From assembly GCA_948470475.1 (NCBI GenBank), contig OX419342.1, forward strand, positions 5,795,212 to 5,859,211: 64,000 nt of DNA, in the 5' to 3' direction. The notes under the pieces are model-generated. The model searched no databases. It saw nothing but the letters and a program-made list of their open reading frames with translations, and was not told where the DNA came from. The DNA is from Galaxea fascicularis (Eukaryota; Cnidaria; Anthozoa; Scleractinia; Euphylliidae). Every line of letters begins with the position of its first letter. Within the stretch, counting starts at the first letter, position 1. The position numbers and the translations under genes were made by a program. Shown here piece after piece: positions 24,100 through 34,331 of this stretch.

Positions 24100-26617
24100 C
24101 TGTTGAGGAGAAAAAGGTTATTTTTTAATACAAATAAAGTTTTGCTTCCGTTCAGGTTCTGTTGGTACTGTTGTTGTTTTCAGATGTTTCCGGACAATAG
24201 CTTCTGCTAATCATTAATCGCTAGTTCATTCATAATACATGCAGGTGCATACAAACTCACCAGGGATCATTTGAGTAAACATTTTTACAAATTCTCCCTA
24301 CATATAACAGCTGAACTGCAAGGAGATTACAAACAATGAAATAAAAGGGTTCATAAGTGAAGTTAGCCAGCCCCCCCCCCCTCCCCCCACAAAAGATGGA
24401 TGCATGCACTCTCCCACAAATGAAATCCACTCCTATTGCAAAATCATCTCAAATAACAACAGCATATTTTTAGCAATTTAGATATGAGAGAGACAATACC
24501 TCCCCCTCTCTCCCAATGAGCTAACAAAGCAGGGTCATAGCAAGTATATGAGATCAGGAATCACAGACCCAGAATGTGGGATCACAGACCCAGGATCTGG
24601 GATCACAAGTCACAGGACCAGGATCAGCAAATTCTAGAGGGATCAGGGATCAGACTTCCCCACATTTTTGGGATCAGGGATCAGAATTTGTGGTTAAAAC
24701 ATGGGATTACTGACATAAAAATATACCTCACTATGACCCTGAAGAAAAGCTTTTCAGCCTCTCTATTATTCTGCCCACAGAGTGACAAACCATACTCATA
24801 CTGAATGTATTAAAACATGGACCAGAGTCCATGGTCTCCCTCTATGGACCTTGGCCACAGAGCACCTCATGGATCAGGTCCCCAGGAGGCCTTGTCCACC
24901 AGCACCACATCAGTGGACTTTCTTAAAAACAGCTGAATTATACTTAACAACCTCTCCAACCTCTCACCCTCTCCTTAAAAATGAAAAAAAAAAAAAAAAA
25001 TGGGGTTGAGTCACAGTAAACATTTATTGTTCAATTCAGACAATACAAAAGAATGTCAACCCTCTGCAAGAGAGACATTTTTCATGGAATCATTGGGTTC
25101 CATTCCTGGCCAGGACTTGTGATAGAATTTGTGAGCAAGGCAACAGACAGGGCCTGTGGCAAATTGATAATTCAGTTCCCAACACAATACCTTCCCAGGG
25201 AAACTCCCTGTATATGGGTAGGCTCTGCCTGAAAAGGTTATCTTTTTCAGGTTTTGGGTGTATAAAAGGGATTTCACAAGATGAAGAAAACAAAAGGGAA
25301 GGGTAATCTGTCATTTAGGTATTTTTTCAGTTAACATCTTTTTTGGAAATGTTTGATGTTCTGCCGTAAAATCGTTCATAACTTCATTTCAAGAGTTAAG
25401 AAAAGGGACAAAGAGTTGATCTTGAGAAGGTATATAAAAGGGGTACCTTTGAAAGGTAAGTGGTTGGGCCACAGGGAGGAGCCTACCCATACCAAACTAT
25501 GTTGAGTACACCCCCAAACCCTCGGGGTGTACTTTATGGTAAGTGCCACACAAAAACTGTAACAAGTTTTGAAATGGAGTAAACACTCTTTTCTACCACT
25601 CCTAAAGACACTCATTTCTATATGTATCAAAGATAACAGATCGACTGATCCTCAGGCAGCAATATGAAATGTTACCACTTGATTGATGCTCCCCCCTGGA
25701 GGGGGGGCAGGGGGGTACTTCCAGAAAAATCAGGAGGGGGTGTGTGGCACGCTTCCTGAAACCCTTACCCTATTTCAGACCAAAATCTGTGATTTTCCCA
25801 TACCCTTTTTCAGACCTGATCAAAAATTTGACACCCTTTTCACACCTGGGGCCCATTTCTCGAAACTCCCAGTCACTTAATGGGCCCTCAAACCATATTT
25901 TGAACTCAAAATCTCAATAAAAGTCAAGGCTGTACTCTAAGAATAGTAGCTGGGCATCCACACCCTCTAAACCCTTGGAATCCATGGCACCCAGCATATA
26001 AGTTTAGTGCAAAAACTAATACTTCGTCATCATCCAAAGGCAAAAGTAAGTTGCCAGGGGTGACCGGATGCTGCTTAAGAGCACAGCCCTGAAAGTGGGG
26101 TGTGTTCTGACCTCTAATGAAGTCCATTCATTGTTTCTTTAGCTGATAACTTTACTGTATAATTTTCAAAACTTTTGAAACTCCCATCTGAAATGGAAAA
26201 TAAAACTGCTTAACGAGCTCAGTAATTACTGGGAGCTTCAAAAAACAGCCCCTGGCAGGAGCGGATCCAGGATTTTGAAATGGGGGGTGAATTTTTGTAA
26301 TAATGTAATAGAACCAAAGCCTGGTTGAGGTGTTTGAGGGATAAGAAAAAAAAAAGGGGGCTCAGAAAAAGGGGGCTGGGGGTGAAAATTCACCCATTTC
26401 ACCTCCCCTGGATCCGCACCTGCCTAGGCCCTTAAATCAATACCCTATTTCAGACCTGCCTTATAATCAGTTCCCTAGGTCGGACCAATGTTAAAGGCAC
26501 TGTTTATATGTTTTTAAAAAGTTTTGAGCTAAAAATTCCACACTATAAAGCAGGTTGCATAATGTGCCATTATAAAAATAATACAGAATACATGCCTAAT
26601 ATACTATATACAGAAAC

Positions 26618-27198
26618 AATAGGCCATTTCCGAGTTCGTCTGCCTCCTCTTCAAAGCAAGTCTAATGCACCTATCAATGTTTAGACGGAAAGGGGGGGGG
26701 TATGGGCAAAGGTGCGTCATTTGAGTTTTCTTGCAATTTTTTGGTCAAATTCCCGACCCTTGGGACTGGAAATAGTTTAACAATCCTTTATAATATTTGA
26801 ACTTTAATTAGTACAAGTGGTCAAATTCCCCAGAGAGGGGACAACAGAAGTGTTCAAATGCCGCATCTTTGCCCGTACCCCCCCCCCCCCCTCTCCGTCT
26901 AAACATTGATAGGTGCAGAAGTGCGAAGTTTTTGTTATGAAAATTAGTTTTCATTCATATTTAAAGTAGAACTAATTACTATTCGCCTTGCGAGGCGATA
27001 AGGAAAATATCAAACATGTCTGATACTTTTTTATCGCCTCGCGAGGCGAATTTCTCACCGAAAGTTTGTCGCACACGTGAGGAAACGGCTGAGCTAACTG
27101 CCTCGTGAGGAATTTTGCTCAGCTCTTTCCACACGTGTGCGGCGGGCTTTAGACTCGCTTTGAAGAGGAGGCAGACATGAACTCGGAAATGGACTATT
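26618..27198. repeat. MITE with an internal nested inverted repeat
   Basis: The outer left end aataggccatttccgagttc followed by gtctgcctcctcttcaaagc is mirrored by the right end gaggcagacatgaactcgga followed by aatggactatt, giving about 45 bp termini. Inside, cacctatcaatgtttagacg at 26668 is mirrored by cgtctaaacattgataggtg ending at 26915, with G-run and C-run arms. Past that lie several short cgcctcgcgaggcg palindromes. No coding frame. Confidence 0.8.
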
Positions 27199-27598
27199 CA
27201 AAACTAGTGTGCACAAACCATACCCTATTATGGTAAAAATTGATAAACTATTTCCAACCAAAACACCTAAAAACCCATCACCTTTGGTGTCGCACATGTG
27301 TCCCCAATAAGTTGTGTTAAGTTGTGGTATAGCAAAGGAAATAAACCTTTGTTTAACACACAGAAGCTCTTGAATTCCAGACTGATTGCAGATAGAACCA
27401 TGACGACACTGGCACTGCGTGTGGCATGTCGTTTGCGGACTGTGGAAAATTCCCACTGGTGCGTGACGGTCACCATCATGCTGAAATCACGTGCTCTAGT
27501 GCATGATTGTAATCTCTGTCCCCTCCCCTCCCCTCCCCTCCCCTCTCCCCCCGCCCCCGCCCCCTCAAAAAAACAGAGAAAGAAAAATCGTAGTTCTG

Positions 27599-27776
27599 TA
27601 TACTAGAAGTCGGAGTTTCGTGCGCGCGTCGGGATAAAAAGAAGCACATAATTTTCTTCTTTTGTCATGCAAAATACTTTCACAAATTCGCATTCAAAAA
27701 CCTTTGTATTTTAAATATATTCTTGATTTTATCCCGACGCGCGCAAGTGTCTTTTGAAACTCCGACTTCTCGTATA
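27599..27776. repeat. MITE about 140 bp upstream of DGLUCY copy B
   Basis: The left end tatactagaagtcggagttt, then gcgcgcgtcgggataaaa, is mirrored by the right end ttttatcccgacgcgcgc, then gaaactccgacttctcgtat. The total is about 178 bp. Its position may affect copy B transcription. Confidence 0.8.
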
Positions 27777-27918
27777 TTATTCACTTCTTTTCACGGGAAA
27801 GCGAGAAGGTATTAACATAATCAAAACCCCACAGGGACACAAAGAACACAAGTGGCCGGAGCAGGAGTAGCGTGACGTACGCAGAGTTCTGAAGAAGCTG
27901 CTCGTTTCTTCGATCGAC

Positions 27919-30900
27919 ATGTCATTAAAGCAGGGGAATCAAGTGAGCTCCTGGAATCCTTCGAAAGCAAGATATGAATTTCGAACGAATCCACAGTTGG
28001 AGGGAGTAGGCACCGTGGGGTTCTGCATGGACCATCTGCAAGCGAATATGGCGATGCTTCCCTCTGCTTTGGCGGACGATTTTGAAAAGTTCTGTGAGCT
28101 TAACAATGCTGCATGCCCTATACTGTACAGAAGTAACATTGGCGAAGTTTCTGCTGGACCTCTGGCTCCGGACTCTGATATAAGGTACCTATAATGCTAT
28201 TTGGCAACAGCTGAGCGGACAGTCTTAACTGTCTCTCCAGCGTAACTCGCAGTTCTTGCCGGCATGCAGGCAGGCAAACTGCACGTAGATGGTTCTGTTT
28301 TGAGACGGCGAGTTGCTTGGCGAGTGTTTCACGCCTATTTACATGTATTAATTATACAGATTACACAACAAAAAGATCGGTGCCCGCCGTGGCATAATTA
28401 GTAGTAGACATTTTTGATCTCCTACTCTATGTTACGTTTTTTTCACTAAAATGCTCGTGCTACACAAAAGCGCCATAAAATGCTCAGGTAACAGCGGATA
28501 ACGTTCATTGTTTTACAAATGCTAACGTTCCCAGCACAAACTAGTACTTGTGAGGGACATTCTTTGGTGCTGATCGAAAGAATCGCGGCCTCTGGGGACG
28601 AGAATGTGGGCTCACGGTTTTGTTTTCATTTATTCCTCATTGAAAGGGAAGACCGCTGGCCAGCACTGTCTCGAAATTGCATTTAGCCACATACCAACTT
28701 GAAATTAATGGCATTAATCACTTTGTTGTTTTAACGGCGATAAAGTGTTTGTCAACTCGCATTATTATATCTCTCAGTCAGTACGCGCGCTGTGATTGGT
28801 CAATTTTGCGGGCCGTATTTTACTGAATTTGAAAGTGTCCTTTCCCGCGCGCCCGCGATTAACCTCAGAGATATAATAAACATGTTCTTGGTCCGTACTG
28901 TAAGTTACGGACTTTTTTCCCCATTAATTTATGGGCCGCGCGTAGGAGGCTAGCCGAGTCCGGGAATCGAACCCACTGTGCCAAACCTGCTCCCCTGATT
29001 TGTTTTTAACCACTGTTTCAGAACTGACCTCACAAGGTACTGTGTAAATAAAAACGGGGTTATCACGGAGGAACCTGGCGACCTGACTGCATATCCATGG
29101 CATGATATGGTATCCTTCTACATTGGATGCAGCTTCTCGTTCGAGAAAAAAATGCTTGCTGCTGGAATTCCTCTCAGGCATGTTTCTGAAAAACGCTGTG
29201 TGGCAATGTTTCCAACCAACATTCAGTGTGTTCCAGTTGGGCCATTTGCATCTCCTCTAGTCGTTTCAATGCGGCCGATTCCTAAAGATGTAGTTGAAAA
29301 AGCGCTCGTTATTTCAGCTGGTTACGAGGCACTGCACGGAGCTCCCATACATATCGGAGATCCATCTGTGATTGGGATAGAAGATCTCTACAACTCAGAC
29401 CTTTGTGAGCCTTCTGACATTGGGGATCTTATACCCGTGTTTTGGGCTTGCGGTAGATCGACCTCGGTTGCGGTTAGAGCAGCAAGTAAGAGTGATACTA
29501 TTTTTTATAGAGCGGTTTTCGTTTGCTTTGGCTTTGCTTTACCGTTTCTCTGCCGTGATTGGTTGACAAAACTCGCGCCACCTTCTCCGCAGCAACCAAT
29601 AACAATCGCGAGATCCACGCGCGTATTTTACCACGCTTAGCGCCAGTCGCATGTAATTACTTTAAATTCTGATAGGTTAACTGAGATGTTTGCATCTTTT
29701 TCAATTGGTCAGAGTAATTGCTTTGGTATTGGTTTCTACTAACCCACGCACAATACAATCCGTAAAAATCCCTTAGCAACAACGCTAAGTCTAAAGTTAA
29801 GTTAGTCCCCCCTTAATAATGACTTTTTCTTCTTTGTAATAGAGCTACCAGTATTCTTCTGCCATTATCCAGGATCAGTATTCATATGTGACCCAACCGT
29901 CGATGACTACTTTAAAATTCATAAACCAGAACATGGTGATGAGCAACCCAAGCTGGTCGTTCTTTCTGAACAACCTTATCTTGCGTCAGTCTGTTCTGCC
30001 AGCGCAATGAAAACAATAGATAACCTCGGAAAAATAGTATTGGCATCTTCTAGCAGCACTGATGGAACAGAGGATCGGGTTGTTAACAATTTCCTAAAGA
30101 TATCATTAAGGCTGTCCCACGCTCCTTCTGTCATTATAGCCTTTCTCTGTGGGAAAGAAAGCTTTTTGACAGACAATTCAACATCACAGTGTCTCCAAGC
30201 AGCAGTGATTCTGATCAAAGCTCTTCGAGCTTTAAACAAGAAAATAACCATTGTTACTCAAGAGAGATCACATCTTCTTCAAGAGAGCATAACAGCTAGT
30301 GCAGCCCGAAGAGGTGTCTCGACTGATGGCGTTCGTGTTATTGAATGGGATGAGGGTTGTGATATCAAAGAAAGGTTGTTTCAAGATGAAATTAATCACA
30401 GACTGGATGCAGTGATAGGTTTGGAAGATAAGAACAGCACCGAAGAACCCGAGCTGATGGAATCATTATTCCAACAAGGTTTGTTACTAATGTGTTGCTG
30501 AGGGTGTTCCTGATTAGGGAATCCTGATCCAGATCTTCGGATTTCCCGCAACCGAACACAAGATCTGAAAACAGATTTCGCCTCGGATTTTGTTAACAAA
30601 ACAAAAATTCCCCGACTTGATTAGTTACTGCACAATGGAAAATGTCAAAATAAAATCAAAAGGCTACATAGTGGGTGCGACCACTGTTATGTGTACACCC
30701 TCGTTAAATAAAGGCGTTACGTACTTACTGATGTATTCGCACAAGTAAGAGTGTGCAAAATCTCTCCATACACGAAAACGTCTGTTCAGAAATTGAAAAG
30801 AGAACGCTACCACAACAAATGGCAAACCAGATAGATTTTCCGACATCCATTTCTGGCCAGACGAGATCTGTGATTGGAGAACGAAACAATACCGCTAGCC

Positions 30901-32213
30901 ATGATAACAAAAGAAGCTACAAGTCATAGGGACCAATGAAAATATAGATCTGGAAGAGCCACAGGATTACTCATGAGATTTCTGAAGCATAAGTCGTACT
31001 CTTCGTTTAGTAAAATACTTTCATGAGCTATAAACCGAAAAACCGAGCTGGAAACGTAAGCGACCGCGACCACCGTTTTAGAAATAACTGTTTAAAATTT
31101 TCTATTGTTTTTAACCTTCCTTTGGCGACCGCTTGACGCATAATCTGCTGTTCGACTGTAGTTGGCTTGTTTTGCTACCAACAGTTTTCAGACATAACGT
31201 ACATACAAGCTAACTTTCATTTCACTAACAAAAGGGGCGTTTACACGACAGAGCAAAAATGGCACGGATCCGACAAAAACTGGAACGGTTCCAACGGTTT
31301 TTGCAAAAAAAACTTTTATCCGTTCCGCAACGGATCCATAGACGCCTATGTACCCGACACGGAACGGATAAAAGTTCACTGTTTCTTTGCAAAAACTATT
31401 GGAACCGTTCCAGTTTTTGTCGGCGGATCCGTGCCATTTTTGCTCTGTCGTGTAAACTCCCCTAAAGTGTGCTTTGTTTTCTTTTGTCTTGTCTTTTGCT
31501 AGTGGAGAGTAAAAGTGGTATTGTGTCCATAAAGATCACTACCAACAAACACAAGGTGTTCGCAGAAGAAACCTGTTCAGTGGACAGCCACATAATGACC
31601 GCTAGTTCGTTGGAGACAGCTGGGCATGGTCTTACTGCAGCCTTGTATGTGCTGAACAGGTGTCCAATTCATTCCAGATATGTAAGGCGTGGCACTGGCG
31701 AGAGACGGCTATGCGAAGTCGAGCAGTTTGTGATGAATTCAGTTGAGGTGAGTCTTGTTGAGGTCAGAGTTGATGAGCCAGATTTCTCTGTAGCTTAGAA
31801 AATCACATTGTCCAGATTTGGCGCAACGAACACCAACCAACATAAGCAGAAAGCTACAGATTACAGAGCTTTCACAAAAGTCGTGCAAAACTGCTGTCGC
31901 TGTGACTTAACGATACTCAGACACGGATTAAAGGAGCGTTTTTTTTGTCCGGCTTTGTTTAGCCATTTGATTTTAGGATGATCGAACAGTTTCCTTTTTA
32001 AATATAAAACAACTCTTACAGGTAGCCAGTACCTTGGGTCTAAAGTTTATGTGTGCTAGAGACAGGCCCTGTGATGTTGGTTAATAACAGGTTAATACTG
32101 CTGTTTGTTGAATAATGTTGAGAAACAAGCGTTGTTTCAGTCTTATTCATCTTTCATTTTAGGATGCAACAAGGACACAGATTCTCCAAATCATTGGAGA
32201 TTATTGCTGGTAA
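27919..32213 (+). CDS. DGLUCY-like protein with intact DUF1445 domain and degenerate C-terminal domain - copy B
   Basis: Five exons: 27919-28184, 29022-29485, 29843-30478, 31503-31747, 32163-32213. Phases are 2, 1, 1, 0 and the total is 553 residues. The N-terminal half matches DUF1445/DGLUCY: LQANMAMLPSALADDFEKFC, FYIGCSFSFE, MRPIPKDVVEKA and PIHIGDPSVIGIEDLY. The C-terminal half is recognisably DUF4392 (PEHGDEQPKLVVLSEQPYLA, LSHAPSVIIAF, CPIHSRYVRRG). However, it lacks every putative catalytic block: ETDGPPG becomes TDNSTSQC, GDGGNEIGMG is lost (KITTNKHK) and GVSNWGG becomes SLETAG. It stops about 35 residues short of the copy A C-terminus (ILQIIGDYCW). The start is fixed by an upstream in-frame stop and the absence of an earlier Met. 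No obvious mitochondrial presequence is seen. It is probably not a D-glutamate cyclase by itself. Confidence 0.9.
28765..28915 (+). repeat. Dispersed repeat (atctctcagt family), copy 2
   Basis: The blocks tatctctcagtcagtacg, attggtcaattttgcgg, tcctttcccgcgcg and acctcagagatataat occur in the same order as at 21595-21770. Located in intron 1 of DGLUCY copy B. Confidence 0.65.
28945..29000 (-). repeat. Possible tRNA-derived SINE remnant
   Basis: Read on the minus strand, tggcacagtgg is followed at once by ggttcgattcccggac. The second part matches a pol III B box. The A-box-like part is too close for a real tRNA gene and no cloverleaf can be drawn, so this is at most a SINE relic in intron 1 of copy B. 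Confidence 0.3.
29504..29740 (+). repeat. CCAAT-box dispersed repeat, copy 2
   Basis: Carries gtgattggttgac, gcaaccaataac, a cgcgtattttaccacgctta core, ctgataggtt and caattggtcagagtaatt, in the order seen in the copies at 20831 and 56545. It begins within 20 bp of the donor of exon 2 of DGLUCY copy B and extends that open frame artificially. Confidence 0.7.
31231..31466. repeat. MITE with long inverted arms in intron 3 of copy B
   Basis: The left arm ggggcgtttacacgacagag, then caaaaatggcacggatcc and gacaaaaactggaacggttcc, is mirrored almost perfectly in the right arm, ending gctctgtcgtgtaaactccc. The arms are about 90 bp and the total about 236 bp. It ends about 35 bp before the exon 4 acceptor. 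Confidence 0.85.
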
Positions 32214-34223
32214 AAGCATCAGCTGTGGGCATCAGCTGTTGGCTTGCAATTTTGTGTACTGACTTATTGAAATAAGCTGGAGACCGTCTAGAAAGCTCCA
32301 CACAAGCGATCGGAAAAGGTGGAAAGAACTTGCTTCCGTGTTACGTGCTACTGGACATTTGCAAACAAAATTAACATACTTTTTAAAGCTTCTTATATAT
32401 TGGATTATTTAGGAAGTGTTCAGTTCAAAGAACTAGCTATAAGGTTGACATATATGTGTATGTATACCTCTTGCAAAGGCATGTAAGTTGTTTGAAATGT
32501 TAAAATTCTGTTTGGCAGAATTCTTCGATGGATTTAATATTTAATTAATGTAAAATTCAGCTCTTCTAAGCCCAATGGGCGCCATTATTTATTAGTCCAT
32601 TGGTTCGTTGAGGCTGAAACAAATTTTGTTGTAGAATCGGAAATTACGTCTTTTACAAGCTACGGGGAGGAAATGAGAATTGCGGCCCGCCGAACTCACT
32701 CTGTACATTCAGGTATATCTCCTCTGATTCAGTTCATAATTGTCTAGTCTTCATCGTCAATAGCGGTTTATTTTCACGTGACTTACGGTGTGTACTCGAC
32801 CACCAAATTGACGTCCCAGTGAGAGCCAAACAAATGGAAACTTGGAGTGGTTTGCAGAGGCCAAAGAGAGTGATCTACAGTATTTGTCAATAAAAATTAC
32901 GTTTTTTTTTGTCGTGATGGTTTGTGCTACCGTGGTTCTACGACATACGCCTTGCATGTTAACTCGAGAATCACAATGTGGTGATTAACGTAACATTACA
33001 TCTAATGCGGACTGATTTTTCTGAAGTGCAAAAAAGGTTTAGTTGGTTTGCTGTGTCAAAACGCGCACAGTGTTTTCGGCGAGAAGAGCAAGCGGCAAAC
33101 ATGAGTGAGCCGAGCAAGGCTTGAGAAATTAAAGGAAGCAGGGTGTGCGCATGCGCTTCCGACTATTCACTTTGTTCTGCGCGCTTGTTGATACCACCAC
33201 CCCAGTATGGAGTCCATCTGAACTAATTTATTGGCACGCTAGACTAACTGCTAAGATGGTCCGTTTATATTTAAACCTAATTAATTCTTCCTCGGTATAT
33301 TTCAATCGACTTTGCCCTACAGACCAATTAACTGACCCAGAACATAGAAACAAAAAACATGTTTTCGAAGGTTTCATCACGGATATCACGAGATATCACG
33401 GGTGACCCAGCTTGTTATAAGAGTTTCGAGTATGGGAAATAAAACCTAGAATAAATAAATACATAAATAAATAGTCTGAAACTGAGAAAATTCATCGATA
33501 AATAATGCCAGAGTACCTGGTGTTGTTTTCTGACTTTGTACGAAGTTTCAGCGTGGTTTGAGTGGTAGACTATCATGATCTAAAAATCAAGAAAAACAGC
33601 AGTTAACATTGTTAAGACTTAATCGATGAATTTTACCAGTTTGAGGCTATTTAATTAATCTTAGGTTGATTTCCAATACAAATTCTTATATTATGCTTGG
33701 GCCACTTGTGACGTTTCGTGACGTCCATGTTTAATGTTTCACCAATGAAGACTTTTGCGTTCGAAAACCAGTAGTTAGTTGCACTTTTGTACGCGAGCAC
33801 ATGTTTAATGTTCATCGCTGTTTCTCCCTCTTGTTATATTCAAGTGGGTAGGTTAGGGGAGAACGAATATTATTTGGTGGGGAGGAGTGTGGGGAATAGG
33901 ATTTGCCTGTGCGTGACATCTTGTTTTTCATAATTGATGTCACGCACGCCATAAAGTCACATGAGTGGTCATGAGTTTGTCATTTGTTTACATTGCGGTT
34001 GTTTTTAGTTTTTTTTTTTTTTTTAAGAAGAAAACGTAGATAAATCATGTCCTCTAAACAAAGTGACCCTCCATACTGGAAAGTTTGTATTCCATACGAC
34101 GAAGTTTAGCATAAATCTCAGAAAAGTTTTCTCGCCACGCCGGTCGTCATAAATTCAGCGGTATTACTCAAGACATGTTCGTGGGCTCCCTTGGCACTCC
34201 CTTAGGCATATTTTTATTTCAAA
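32214..34223. other. Intergenic spacer between DGLUCY copies B and C
   Basis: No coding exon recognised. A possible poly(A) signal AATAAA at about 32889 could end copy B. Short hairpin gtgcgtgacatc/gatgtcacgcac near 33912-33950. A poly-T run lies at about 34009-34024. Confidence 0.5.
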
Positions 34224-34235
34224 ATGTTTCGGATT

Positions 34236-34325
34236 ACATGTAACGCCACGCCAACATACGCCAAGTGCGCCAGGCGTTGGCGTAAATCGCCTGGCGCTAC
34301 GCCAAAGTTCTTCGGCTTCGGCGTG
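34236..34325. repeat. cgcca-rich short tandem/palindromic cluster at the 5' end of copy C
   Basis: Repeated acgccaa/cgccaggcg units with a hairpin gcgccaggcg/cgcctggcgc (about 34268-34299). This GC-rich block lies between the two candidate start codons of DGLUCY copy C and would encode part of the putative presequence. Confidence 0.6.
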
Positions 34326-34331
34326 ACATAC

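Larger units (their letters stand above)
24100..27918. other. Divergent intergenic region between DGLUCY copies A and B
   Basis: About 3.8 kb with no supportable coding exon on either strand. No DUF1445-like sequence was found here for copy A. It contains a degenerate ggatcaggg/atcacagaccc tandem tract (about 24545-24690), low-complexity repeats with runs of C or G, a nested MITE (26618-27198) and another MITE (27599-27776). Promoters of both genes probably lie here. Confidence 0.6.

Noticed and set aside
28924..29181. tRNA gene suggested by a B-box-like ggttcgattcccgg
   Set aside because: No A box at correct spacing and no cloverleaf. Kept only as a weak SINE remnant.
29107..29640. Extended frame of DGLUCY copy B exon 2 past 29485
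   Set aside because: A GTAAGA donor at 29486 with phase matching copy C exon 2 ends the exon. The rest of the frame is in a CCAAT-box repeat.
31167..31502. Plus-strand frames around 31167-31502
   Set aside because: They are translations of the two arms of the MITE at 31231-31466 and show mirrored nonsense peptides.
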